Shown here one piece after another: positions 48,912 through 57,386 of a DNA stretch of 64,000 nt (the first letter of the stretch is position 1; each line of letters starts with the position of its first letter). Source of the DNA: Amycolatopsis acidiphila (GTDB taxonomy: Bacteria; Actinomycetota; Actinomycetes; Mycobacteriales; Pseudonocardiaceae); contig NZ_CP090063.1 in the NCBI RefSeq assembly GCF_021391495.1, positions 3,286,001 to 3,350,000 on the forward strand, written 5' to 3'. The position numbers and the translations under genes were made by a program. The notes below the pieces were generated by a model. The model did not search any database, was not told the origin of the DNA, and was given only the letters and a program-made list of their open reading frames with translations.

Positions 48912-51900
48912 GCACCCTGGGCCGGACCTCGGCGGCCTCGGCCGAACCGGCGGGTGGATCCCACTCGGCGCGGGGCAGCAGCCGTGGCCGGCGCCGCGCC
49001 GCGACGTCCTCCACCCAGCCGAAGGCCGCGAGGGCCACCACCAGCAACACCAGTGCCGCGCCTGCCTGTGAGAGCCAGCCGAGGCGGGCCGCGACGGGAG
49101 CCGCCACGGCGGTCGCGACGGCGCTCCACAACACGATGGTCAGCACGCGTGCCTCCAGGACCGCCACCAGCCGCCCCAGCGGGGCACGGTCGAGCCAGCC
49201 CAACCGCGGCGACAGCCGCAGCAGCACGAGCACCGCGCCCGCGCACACGAGCGCCTGCCCCAGCGCGGTGGCACTGATGTCGGGCAGCCCGTCCCGCTGG
49301 TCCTTCCCGGCCGCCCACAGCACCCCGAGCGCGATCGCCGATGCGGACAGCACGCACACGAGCACCGGGTGGATCCGCGCGAGCCTGCCCTGGCGGTGTG
49401 CGAGACCGAGCAGCCAGCAGGCGCCGTAGACGCAGAGGTCCACTGCCGCCTCCCCGAACGCGCCGAGGTCCCGCGCGGGGGAGCCCGCCAGTGCGTCCGC
49501 GGCGACGAGTGCGAGGGGCGCGAGCACCACCGGCACCGGCCATCGCCGCAACGCCCGCATCAGCAGCGGGGTGAGCAGGATGAACCACAGGGTGGTGCGC
49601 ACGAACCACAACGCCATGCGGGCGTCCAGCCCCCACGAGTCGATCGGTGGATCCGCGACGGGGAACAGCCACAGCACCAGCCGGGGCCAGTCCAGCGGCT
49701 CGTCGGCATCGGTGAGCCAGCCCGACAGCAGCATCACCGGCACGCAGACGAACCCCAGCAGCCACAACGGCGGCAGCGATCGCCGGATACCGCGCCCGAT
49801 CGCGTCGATCGTGGCGTGCTCCCGCATCGCCTTCGCCATCGCCGAGCCACCGAGTGCGAACAACACGCCCAGCGACGGGAAGACCAGGCCCGGCCAGACC
49901 CAGCCGGTGACCGACGCGAGCACGATCCCGAGCACCGCGACGGCCGCGAGCAGCGCCGGCCACCGTTCCCGCGTGCGCCGCCGGTTCCTGGCCCGCTCCG
50001 TGAGCGTGGCGACACTGGGCACGGGCGGCAGTTCGCCGCCGCGGGCCGCGACCACCGGCGCCGCATCGCGCGGGCGGCTGCGCCCGGGTTCCTTCGGCGG
50101 GCGCAACAGGGCGTCGAGCGCGCCGATCCGCCGGGTCCGCTGCCAGCGCACCAGGACCCCCGAAGCGGCCGCGACGAGCGACTGCCCGAGCACCACGTAC
50201 ATCAGCTGCCGGTACACCAGCTGCTGGGCGGGCATCAGCCACAGCGGGCCGGCCGGCTCCTTGTCCATCCGGAAAGCCAGCGCGGCGCCCAGGGCCTGCG
50301 CCAGCATCACCGACAGCCACAGCACCAGCGTGGTCCCGGGGTTGAGGAAGAACAGCCCGTACACGAAGAAGATGTCGATCACCGGCGAGGTCACCGGCAG
50401 GATGAGCTGGAACACGACGACGTGCAGCAGCCCGAACCGGCCCACCCGGCCCGCCGGGCCCCGCTGCACGATGGCCCGCCGGTGCTTCCACACCGACTGC
50501 ATGGTCCCGTAGGTCCAGCGGTAGCGCTGCTGCCACAGCTGCCGCACCTTCGTCGGCGCCTCGGTCCAGGCGACCGCGTCGTCGACGTAGACCAGGCGCC
50601 AGCCCGCCCGGCCCAGCGCGATGGTCAGGTCGGTGTCCTCCGCGAGCGTCTCCTGGCTGACCCCGCCGACCCCGAGCAGCGCCCGGCGGCGGAACGCGCC
50701 GGCCGCGCCCGGGATCGTGCACATCGAGCCCAGCAGGTCCTGCACGCGGCGGTCGATGGTGAACCCGACGACGTACTCGATGTGCTGCAGGCGGGTGAGG
50801 AACGTGTCCCGGTTGGCGATCTTCACGTTCCCCGAGACGGCGCCCACCCCGCTGTCGGCGAACGGCTGCACGATCCGGCGGACCGTGTCGGGCTCGAACA
50901 TCGTGTCGCCGTCGACCATGACGATCAGTTCGTGCCGCGCGTGCGCGATGCCGGTGTTCAGCGCGGTCGCCTTGCCGCCGTTGGCCTGGCGGATCACCCG
51001 GACCCGGTCGAGGCCGAGGCCTTCCACGAAGTCGGCGGTGCCGTCGGTCGAGCCGTCGTCGACGACGATCACCTCCAGCGGATGGCCGTTGGCGAGGATG
51101 GACCGGATCGTGATCTCGATGTTCGCCAGCTCGTTGTAGGCGGGCACGATCACCGACACCGGGTCGGTCACCGGCGCGCCCCATCGCCATCCCGGCCGGT
51201 GCCGCCGCCGGGCCTGGACGCACGCGACGGTGACCATCAGCAGCAGGCGCAGCACCACCAGCAGGCCGACCGCGAACAGGATCAGCTGCAGCCCGTCCAC
51301 CACGAACAGGGACACCGCGACGACCGTCAGCAGCACCTTGCCGAGAAAGCGGGTGCTCGCCGACGCGGGCTGGTACGCCGGCGGCAGGCCGAGCCCGCCG
51401 GTCACCGTGGTGAAGTGGTAGCCCCGCGCCTGCAACGACGGGATCAGCCGGTCGAGCGCCGCGACGGTTTCGGCGCGGTCGCCGCCCGCGTCGTGCATCA
51501 GCAGCACCGCGCCCGTCCCGTCGGCGGGCGTGGAGTTGCGGACGATCTGGTCCACGCCGGGGCGTTCGAAGTCCTTGCTGTCGGTGTCGCTGAAGACGCT
51601 GACGTAACCGCGGCCGGCCGCGGTCTGGACGCCGCGGTAGGTGGCGTCGTCGATGGCGGAGTTGGACGAGGAGTACGGCAGCCGGAACAGGTAGCTCGTC
51701 GCCCCTGTGGCGCCGGCGATCGCGAGCTGGCTCTCGTCGAGCTCCCGGTTCATCCGCCAGGCCGAGACGTCGGTCAGCTCGGGATGGGTGAACGTGTGCA
51801 GCCCCAGCTCCGAACCGGAGTCGTAGATGCGCCGGACCAGCTCGGGATGGGTGCTCGCCCGGGAGCCGACGACGAAGAACGTGCCGGGCACGTTGTACTT

Positions 51901-52206
51901 GTGCAGGATCGAGAGCACCTGCGGGGTCCACGTCGGGTCCGGCCCGTCGTCGAAGGTCAGCGCGATGGTGTGGTCGGGCATGCCCCGGGCGCTGATCGGC
52001 GAGCTCCGCACGTCGACGACCGGCCCGCCGGACTCGACCGCGGTCGGCACGTGGTCCGCCCCTTCGGGCTCGTGCGCGAGGTTGTCGCTGACGATGCCGG
52101 CACTCGCCAACCCGGCGACCACCAGCATCACCCCCAGCGCGGCCACCGCCACGCCCGCGAACACCCACGGCAGCCGAAGCCGCCGGTTCCTCTTCTCCCC
52201 GGCCAT
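48901..52206 (-). CDS. Three-module membrane protein: NodB deacetylase - GT2 glycosyltransferase - acyltransferase-like
   Basis: Protein of 1,101 residues. After one N-terminal helix (~13-37), residues ~75-275 are a NodB polysaccharide deacetylase (ALTFDDGPDPTW, DD at 86-87; HTFTH, H137/H141; FRLPYSSSN). Helices at ~290-330 lead to a processive GT2 domain: DDGSTD (383), DGDT (432), EDTD (523) and QQRYRW (559-564), with more helices to ~690. The last ~370 residues are a multi-helix bundle (MALWFVRTTLWFILLTPLLM among others) resembling acyltransferase-3 membrane domains. It would polymerise a sugar such as N-acetylglucosamine, deacetylate it outside the cell, and perhaps O-acylate it. Preceded by the repeat protein (21-base gap), so one operon. 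Third-module identity is the least sure. Confidence 0.83.
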   Translation of the reverse strand: MAGEKRNRRLRLPWVFAGVAVAALGVMLVVAGLASAGIVSDNLAHEPEGADHVPTAVESGGPVVDVRSSPISARGMPDHTIALTFDDGPDPTWTPQVLSILHKYNVPGTFFVVGSRASTHPELVRRIYDSGSELGLHTFTHPELTDVSAWRMNRELDESQLAIAGATGATSYLFRLPYSSSNSAIDDATYRGVQTAAGRGYVSVFSDTDSKDFERPGVDQIVRNSTPADGTGAVLLMHDAGGDRAETVAALDRLIPSLQARGYHFTTVTGGLGLPPAYQPASASTRFLGKVLLTVVAVSLFVVDGLQLILFAVGLLVVLRLLLMVTVACVQARRRHRPGWRWGAPVTDPVSVIVPAYNELANIEITIRSILANGHPLEVIVVDDGSTDGTADFVEGLGLDRVRVIRQANGGKATALNTGIAHARHELIVMVDGDTMFEPDTVRRIVQPFADSGVGAVSGNVKIANRDTFLTRLQHIEYVVGFTIDRRVQDLLGSMCTIPGAAGAFRRRALLGVGGVSQETLAEDTDLTIALGRAGWRLVYVDDAVAWTEAPTKVRQLWQQRYRWTYGTMQSVWKHRRAIVQRGPAGRVGRFGLLHVVVFQLILPVTSPVIDIFFVYGLFFLNPGTTLVLWLSVMLAQALGAALAFRMDKEPAGPLWLMPAQQLVYRQLMYVVLGQSLVAAASGVLVRWQRTRRIGALDALLRPPKEPGRSRPRDAAPVVAARGGELPPVPSVATLTERARNRRRTRERWPALLAAVAVLGIVLASVTGWVWPGLVFPSLGVLFALGGSAMAKAMREHATIDAIGRGIRRSLPPLWLLGFVCVPVMLLSGWLTDADEPLDWPRLVLWLFPVADPPIDSWGLDARMALWFVRTTLWFILLTPLLMRALRRWPVPVVLAPLALVAADALAGSPARDLGAFGEAAVDLCVYGACWLLGLAHRQGRLARIHPVLVCVLSASAIALGVLWAAGKDQRDGLPDISATALGQALVCAGAVLVLLRLSPRLGWLDRAPLGRLVAVLEARVLTIVLWSAVATAVAAPVAARLGWLSQAGAALVLLVVALAAFGWVEDVAARRRPRLLPRAEWDPPAGSAEAAEVRPRVPTA

Positions 52207-52227
52207 GTCCGCCCCTGTCCCGTGGTC

Positions 52228-53022
52228 CTACAGCGCGCTGACCGATGCGGTCGCCACGCCGAGCGACGCGGGCGGCTCGACGGCCGTCGGCGCCACGGTC
52301 GGCTCGGCGGGCGGGGGAGTCTCGACCGGCGCCGGGTCAGTCGTCACCGGTGGCGGCTCTGTGGTCACCGGCGGGGGAGTCACCACCGGGGGCGGGTTCG
52401 TGGTCACCGGGGGCGGTTCCGTGGTCACCGGGGGCGGTTCCGTCGTCACCGGAGGCGGCGTCACGACCGGCGGCGGCTGGGTGGTCACCGGCGGCGGCAC
52501 GACCACGGGCGGCTGCTCGGGGCCCTGCAGCGGCGCGGGACTACTCGGCACGGGGGCGCCCGGGACAACGGGAGCCGGGTTTCCCATCCCGGACATCCCC
52601 GGAAATCCCGGAAAGCCGGGGAAACCCGGGATGCCGGGCACCAGGCCCGCGGCAGCGGGATCGATCAGGATTCCGCCCAGCCCGCCGGTGTCGACGGCGC
52701 CCCGCAGCGGTACCAGTGCGCTCCTGCCGGGAACGGGCGCCCAGCCGGCGACAGGCGGGCTCGACGCGCGCGGCGCGGCGGCGACGCCACCGCTGTCGCC
52801 GGTGTCCTGTCCGGTCACGGCTTCGCCGAGCAGACCGGGCAAGCTCGTCAGTGGCCGGTTGGTCAGCAGCGCACCGGCCCCGGCCATGAACACGAACGCC
52901 CCGGCCGCCACCGCCGCCGCTGAGGCGCGCAGCAGCCTTCGGCGCCGGCCGCTGGGATCGACGAAGACGGGTCTGATCAACACGGTGTCCGGTTCGGACG
53001 GTTGGGGTGTCGGTTCTGGCAT
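52228..53022 (-). CDS. Membrane-anchored Pro/Thr-repeat protein
   Basis: Protein of 264 residues with one N-terminal membrane helix after a basic stretch (SGRRRRLLRASAAAVAAGAF, ~30-55), an extracellular part with a short collagen-like GIPGFPGFPGFPGMSGMG run, and a long PPPVTT repeat region to the C-terminus. No catalytic domain is seen. It resembles cell-wall-spanning stalks or adhesin-like spacers. ATG 53020-53022 (MPEPTPQP) has GGAG well spaced; an upstream ATG at 53106 is less likely. It is cotranscribed with the deacetylase-glycosyltransferase, so it may be an envelope partner or scaffold for the polysaccharide. Confidence 0.65.
   Translation of the reverse strand: MPEPTPQPSEPDTVLIRPVFVDPSGRRRRLLRASAAAVAAGAFVFMAGAGALLTNRPLTSLPGLLGEAVTGQDTGDSGGVAAAPRASSPPVAGWAPVPGRSALVPLRGAVDTGGLGGILIDPAAAGLVPGIPGFPGFPGFPGMSGMGNPAPVVPGAPVPSSPAPLQGPEQPPVVVPPPVTTQPPPVVTPPPVTTEPPPVTTEPPPVTTNPPPVVTPPPVTTEPPPVTTDPAPVETPPPAEPTVAPTAVEPPASLGVATASVSAL
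52319..52512 (-). repeat. In-gene tandem repeat coding PPPVTT/PPPVVT units
   Basis: Units of about 18-24 bases coding Pro-Pro-Pro-Val-Thr-Thr-Glu and close variants, at least eight in a row, with near-identical copies around 52400-52450. Such arrays change length easily by slippage, so copy number may vary between strains. Confidence 0.8.
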
Positions 53023-53210
53023 GGCGGCAGCTCCGGATGATGTGGTGACGCGATGGGGGACTTCCCTTCCGGACTCCGCGGAGCTACCCCGAAACCGGCG
53101 ATTCATCCGCCAACGCTGTCACTGGTGGTCGCGCCGATCTTGAGCCGCGTTACGAACTTCGCTTCATTCGTCCACATGAGCCGGAATCGAACCGGGGCGA
53201 ACACCCGGTG

Positions 53211-54182
53211 TCACCGACCGCGAAGCGCTCGTGTGAACGCATAGGTTTCCTGTGCCAGGCCACTGCAGACCGGGCTCGCCCGCACCTCGTCCGCACAGTT
53301 TCCGTTGTCCCGGGCCAGAGACCAGAAACCGAGGAACGCGATCGCGTGCGCCACGGCGTAGTCACGCAGCGCGTGCGCGTCGTCCACTGTGGTGAGCACC
53401 CCGGTGTCGTTGCGTCCCGCCATGTAGGTGATTCCCAACCTGGAGTAGGGATTTCCGGGCCAGATCTCCCCTGTCTGCCCGGCGACCGTCGTCGCGGCCG
53501 TCAGCATCGATTCCCGCCAGGAACCGCTTTCCGGGAAGTTCATCACCATCGCGTTCACCACGACATCCGTGCCGCGCGAGGCGAGTGCCCGCAACAGGTC
53601 GAGCGTCGACTGTTCGAGCCCGCTGCCGGCGTCCGCGACCGTGGCCGTGATCGTCACCGGGACCGCGAGTTCGGTGTGGACGATGCGCAGGGCGTCGGCG
53701 ACCACGTCGGGCCGGACCGCCGTTTCGACGTCGAGCTCCAGCCGGTCGGCGCCCGTGGTCTGGAGTGCCTGGCGATAGGCGCCCGCCAGTTCGGCGGCTG
53801 TGCTGCAAGCGTTTTCCAGATACGTGCCGGTCGCGCCACCGCTGGCCAGTGTCACGCTTCCGCCCGCGCTTCGCACCGCAGCGATGTCGCCCAGCACCGC
53901 CGGGTCGTCGATCGGTGTGCTGCCCGCCCAAGCCGGTGCGCACGCGGAATGCTTCGCCAGCATGAACGCGAGCACGAACCTTCGCGTGGGCGTCTTGGCG
54001 ACGACTGATCCCAGCGGGGGATGCCGCACGCTGACGTCGACGTAAGGCGCGGTTTCCGTTGGCGCCGACGGTATTTCTGCCGACACCGGCGACGGCTGGG
54101 GCCGGGCGGGGCCGGGCGCGGCGCACGCCGTGAGCAGTGCGGCACAGACCGCGACCTTCCACAGACGATGGGGGAGCACCAT
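53211..54182 (-). CDS. GH18-like secreted lipoprotein
   Basis: Protein of 323 residues. N-terminal lipoprotein signal with lipobox LLTAC (Cys20) after MVLPHRLWKVAVCA. The mature domain looks like a divergent family-18 glycosidase/chitinase TIM barrel: VLAFMLAKHSACAPAWAGST, AGGSVTLASGGATGTYLENA, GADRLELDVETAV (in the place of the DxxDxDxE strand; the final Glu is kept), MVMNFPESGSW and FLGFWSLARDNGNC. It could cut or bind a beta-1,4-linked amino-sugar polymer on the cell surface. Being next to the GT2-deacetylase operon, it may trim that polymer, but is in its own unit. ATG 54180-54182 chosen for the lipoprotein signal. The 188 bases to the repeat protein show no gene. Confidence 0.7.
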   Translation of the reverse strand: MVLPHRLWKVAVCAALLTACAAPGPARPQPSPVSAEIPSAPTETAPYVDVSVRHPPLGSVVAKTPTRRFVLAFMLAKHSACAPAWAGSTPIDDPAVLGDIAAVRSAGGSVTLASGGATGTYLENACSTAAELAGAYRQALQTTGADRLELDVETAVRPDVVADALRIVHTELAVPVTITATVADAGSGLEQSTLDLLRALASRGTDVVVNAMVMNFPESGSWRESMLTAATTVAGQTGEIWPGNPYSRLGITYMAGRNDTGVLTTVDDAHALRDYAVAHAIAFLGFWSLARDNGNCADEVRASPVCSGLAQETYAFTRALRGR

Positions 54183-54438
54183 GCGAGAGGCGGCTCCTCT
54201 CTGTCTGAAGTGGACCACCGGCGCGGCAGGCACGCCGGGGGGAGCATCGACGCTACGGGCAAGTCCGCCGCCGTGCAACACCGGCACGGCCACATCTCGG
54301 CGTACAGTCCATAAAGGACGGATGTGGGAAGGCGTCCGGCGGCCGGTGAGTACTCGTTGCGCAGCGGGTTCAGCCTGCTACGGAGTGCTCAAGCCCCGCC
54401 CGGACGGGAGCCGCGAACCCCGGCGGGTCACGATGTGC

Positions 54439-55008
54439 TCAGGCGAGTTCGGGGTGACCGAGCTGGACGGGGTGGTGGACGCTGTCGCCCGTGATGACGG
54501 CCCGGGCGTCGCCCCCGTCGAGCTCGACGGCGATCTGGCACGGGGTGTGCCCGGGCGTGGGCACCAGCCGGATGCCCTCGGCCGGCTCCACCGACGCCCA
54601 GTAGTCCCATTCCGTCCGGCTCGTCACGAACCTCCGTTCGGGAACGCCGGCGCCCAGGACTGTCCATCGTGGACGGTGTTCCAGCCGACGTGGTCGGTGT
54701 GCAGGTGGGTGAGCACGACGAGGTCCACCTCCCCGGCGGGAAAGCCCGCAGCGGTGAGCCGGTGCGCGTAGTCGGTCCACAGCCCGTGCCGGGCGGGGTT
54801 CGCGCGCTGCTTGCCGTTGCCGATCCCGGTGTCCACCAGCACGCGAAGGCCCCCGGCGCGCACCGCGAACGACGTACGGCGTCGCCTCCGGCAGCAGCCA
54901 CGTTCCTGTCTCCGGCGGCAGCGCCACCTCGTCGACCCGGTGCACGACCAGCTCGCCCAGCGACCAACGACCTCCCGCGGCGGACGGCAACGGCGCGAAC
55001 TCGGACAC
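54439..55008 (-). pseudogene. Metallo-beta-lactamase-fold hydrolase with two compensating frameshifts
   Basis: Starting at GTG 55006-55008, one frame gives APLPSAAGGRWSLGELVVHR to WLLPEATPYVV; near 54872 the sense moves to a second frame, FAVRAGGLRVLVDTGIGNGK and the zinc motif VVLTHLHTDHVGWNTVHDGQ; near 54635 it returns to the first, RFVTSRTEWDYWASVEPAEG and LVPTPGHTPCQIAVELDGGD with AVITGDSVHHP. All family motifs are present but not in one frame, so the gene is broken, or the sequence has two indel errors. Family: glyoxalase-II/lactonase-like MBL proteins. Confidence 0.7.
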
Positions 55009-55130
55009 GGCCTCGATTCTGCACTGCCGGAAGGGTGGCCGCACTCACTGGCAAGTGGAGCCAAGTCCGCTTACACTCGACCGTACCGGACCCGGCTCCG
55101 CTTACCGGTCAACGCCACAGAGAGGCAGTC

Positions 55131-56087
55131 ATGTCCACCCACCGCATCACCACGCCGTTCGGGGCACAGTCGACCGCCGGTCAGGTCGTCGACGGCGTCG
55201 ACCTGACCGGAAAGCGTGCGATCGTCACCGGCGGCGCTTCCGGCATCGGCGTCGAGACCGCCCGGGCACTGGCGGGTGCGGGCGCCGAAGTCACCCTCGC
55301 CGTCCGCGATGTCGAGGCGGGCGAGCGCACCGCCGCGCAGATCACCCCCACGACCGGCAGCGCCGGCGTCCTCGTCGCCCCGCTCGACCTCGCCGACCAG
55401 GCGTCGGTCGCCGCGTTCGTCGCCGGCTGGCGCGGTCCACTGCACATCCTGGTCGACAACGCCGGGATCATGGCGACGCCCGAACTGCGCACCCCGCGGG
55501 GCTGGGAACTGCAGTTCGCCACGAACCACCTCGGCCACTTCGCCCTGGCCACCGGCCTGCGCGACTCGCTCGCCGCGGCGGGCGGAGCGCGCGTGGTGGT
55601 GGTGAGCTCCGTCGGTCACGTGAACGCGGACGTTGACTTCGACGACATCCACTTCCGGCGCCGCCCGTACGACAAGTGGACCGCCTACGGCCAGTCCAAG
55701 ACCGCGAACGTCCTGTTCGCCGTCGAGGCGGCGCGCCGCTGGGCCACCGGGTCGATCGCGGTGAACGCCCTCAACCCCGGGCGCATCACCGGCACCAACC
55801 TCAGCCGGCACATCGGTGACGTGTCGAGCGCGCCCGCGTCGTTCGACCCGGCGAGCACCGACGTGTCGTGGAAGACGGTCGAGCAGGGTGCGGCCACCTC
55901 GGTGCTGCTCGCCGCGTCGCCGCTCGTGGACGGCGTCACCGGCCGTTACTTCGAGGACTGCGAGGAAGCCGTTCCCTACCGGGCGCCCGTCCGTCGTGGG
56001 GTCGCCGGCTACGCGCTCGACCCCGGGCGGGCGGCCCGGCTGTGGCAGGTCTCGCTCGACACCCTCGCGACCCGCAACATAGGTTGA
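55131..56087 (+). CDS. Short-chain dehydrogenase/reductase (retinol-dehydrogenase-like)
   Basis: SDR of 318 residues. Cofactor motif TGGASGIGVETARAL (~31-45), NAGIMATPE (the NAG motif), catalytic SSVGHVN (Ser) and YGQSK (Tyr and Lys, YxxxK). Length and the long segment after the active site (HFRRRPYDKWTAYGQSKTAN) match the retinol dehydrogenase/WWOX-like subgroup, NADP-preferring. Substrate unknown. The ATG at 55131 has AGAGAGG just upstream. It is divergent from the broken MBL gene and followed 29 bases later by the phytase-like protein. Confidence 0.85.
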   Translation: MSTHRITTPFGAQSTAGQVVDGVDLTGKRAIVTGGASGIGVETARALAGAGAEVTLAVRDVEAGERTAAQITPTTGSAGVLVAPLDLADQASVAAFVAGWRGPLHILVDNAGIMATPELRTPRGWELQFATNHLGHFALATGLRDSLAAAGGARVVVVSSVGHVNADVDFDDIHFRRRPYDKWTAYGQSKTANVLFAVEAARRWATGSIAVNALNPGRITGTNLSRHIGDVSSAPASFDPASTDVSWKTVEQGAATSVLLAASPLVDGVTGRYFEDCEEAVPYRAPVRRGVAGYALDPGRAARLWQVSLDTLATRNIG

Positions 56088-56116
56088 GGGAAAACCGGTG
56101 TGCTGGAAGAGGGTCG

Positions 56117-57217
56117 ATGAGAGTCCTGGATCGTCACCGCCGTATTCCCGTGGTGCTCGCGGGCGCCGCGCTGTTGACGCTGGCGGTCGCACCGGCGGCC
56201 GCCGCGCAGCCCGGGCCTGCCCCGCGCTGTTCCCCGACGGTGTCCGAACGCGGCTTCAGCGATGCCCTGAACAAGGCCGAGCACCACGGTGTCGAGGTCG
56301 GCGGCCTTTCCTCGCTGGCCTTCGACGCCCGCTCGCGCGCCTGGGCGTCCACAGTGGACAACCATGGCCGTGACCCGGCGCGCATCTGGTTCTTCACGGA
56401 CCTGGCCGACCCGGTCGTCGCCCGGGATCCGCTGGTGCTCGAGAAACCGGACGGCACGCCCTACCTGGGCACGGACTCGGACAACGAGGGGCTCGCGGTG
56501 CTGCCGGACGGCGACTACCTGGTCAGCTCCGAGACCGAGCCGTCGATCCGGATCTTCGGTCGCGACGGCGCGCAGAAGGCGGCGCTGCCGGTTCCGGCGC
56601 GGTTCGGGGTCGCCGGCGGCGGATCCGCGGGCCAGGCCACCGCGAACGCCACCCTGGAGGGCTTGACGATCTCGCGGTCGGGCCGCGAGATCGTCGCGGC
56701 GATGGAGGGCGCCCTCGCCGGTGACGTCTCGGCCTCCGGGGACGCCTCGCTGCACCGTTTCCTGGTCTACACCACCGATCGGCATGGCCAGTGGCGGCTC
56801 GCCCGGCAGGTCGGCTACCGTGCCGAACCGGGCATGCGGGTGCCCGAAGTCGCCGCGTACGGCGAGGATTCGCTCCTGGTCGAAGAGGCCGCTTTCGACG
56901 CCGCCACCGGCAACTCCGTGAACCTGTTCGCCGTCACCGGCCTCGACCACGCCCCGGACGTCGGTCCGATCGCGAACCTGTCGGCCGCGCCGGCACGCGA
57001 TGTCATGCGCAAGCGACCGGTCGCCGAGCTGGTGAACTGCCCGCCCCTGGGCGCGACGGCGCCGGAACACCAGACCAACCCGTTGCTGGACAACTACGAA
57101 GGCATGGCCGTCAACGGGAACGCTGGGGGCCTGACGGGGGTGAGCCTGATCAGCGACGACAACTTCAGCGCGACCCAGACCACCCGGGTGCTGAACCTGG
57201 TCGCCCGGCTGCCCTGA
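56117..57217 (+). CDS. Secreted phytase-like/esterase-like beta-propeller protein
   Basis: Protein of 366 residues with a signal peptide (RRIPVVLAGAALLTLAVAPA, cleavage near AAA-QPG). The mature part has EVGGLSSLAFDARSRAWAST, GTDSDNEGLAVLPDGDYLVS, NATLEGLTISRSGREIVAAM and LLDNYEGMAVNGNAGGLTGV, SLISDDNFSATQTTRVL: the EGLA/LEGL/NYEGM and SDDN words of the 'esterase-like activity of phytase' family. Probably a periplasmic or secreted calcium-dependent phosphohydrolase or esterase; the activity is not certain. Possibly cotranscribed with the SDR. Confidence 0.8.
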   Translation: MRVLDRHRRIPVVLAGAALLTLAVAPAAAAQPGPAPRCSPTVSERGFSDALNKAEHHGVEVGGLSSLAFDARSRAWASTVDNHGRDPARIWFFTDLADPVVARDPLVLEKPDGTPYLGTDSDNEGLAVLPDGDYLVSSETEPSIRIFGRDGAQKAALPVPARFGVAGGGSAGQATANATLEGLTISRSGREIVAAMEGALAGDVSASGDASLHRFLVYTTDRHGQWRLARQVGYRAEPGMRVPEVAAYGEDSLLVEEAAFDAATGNSVNLFAVTGLDHAPDVGPIANLSAAPARDVMRKRPVAELVNCPPLGATAPEHQTNPLLDNYEGMAVNGNAGGLTGVSLISDDNFSATQTTRVLNLVARLP

Positions 57218-57219
57218 CC

Positions 57220-57357
57220 CCGTGCGAAATCCGGCCGCTCCCGCTGGTCCGGCATCTGCGGGACAAGCGGGGAGCCGAGCCGATCGACCCGGTGAAGGTG
57301 GCGCGACATGACAAGCTGATGGACGAGGTCGGCCGCTCAGTGGACTTCGCCGGCTGA
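57220..57357 (+). pseudogene. Orphan C-terminal coding fragment
   Basis: A 45-codon stretch with coding-like composition and no start codon: EIRPLPLVRHLRDKRGAEPI, DPVKVARHDKLMDEVGRSVD, FAG and a stop. It looks like the tail of a soluble protein whose front is lost, directly after the phytase-like gene. I do not recognise the family. Confidence 0.35.
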
Positions 57358-57386
57358 GCACGGCCTCTCCGGCATGCCACGAGCGC

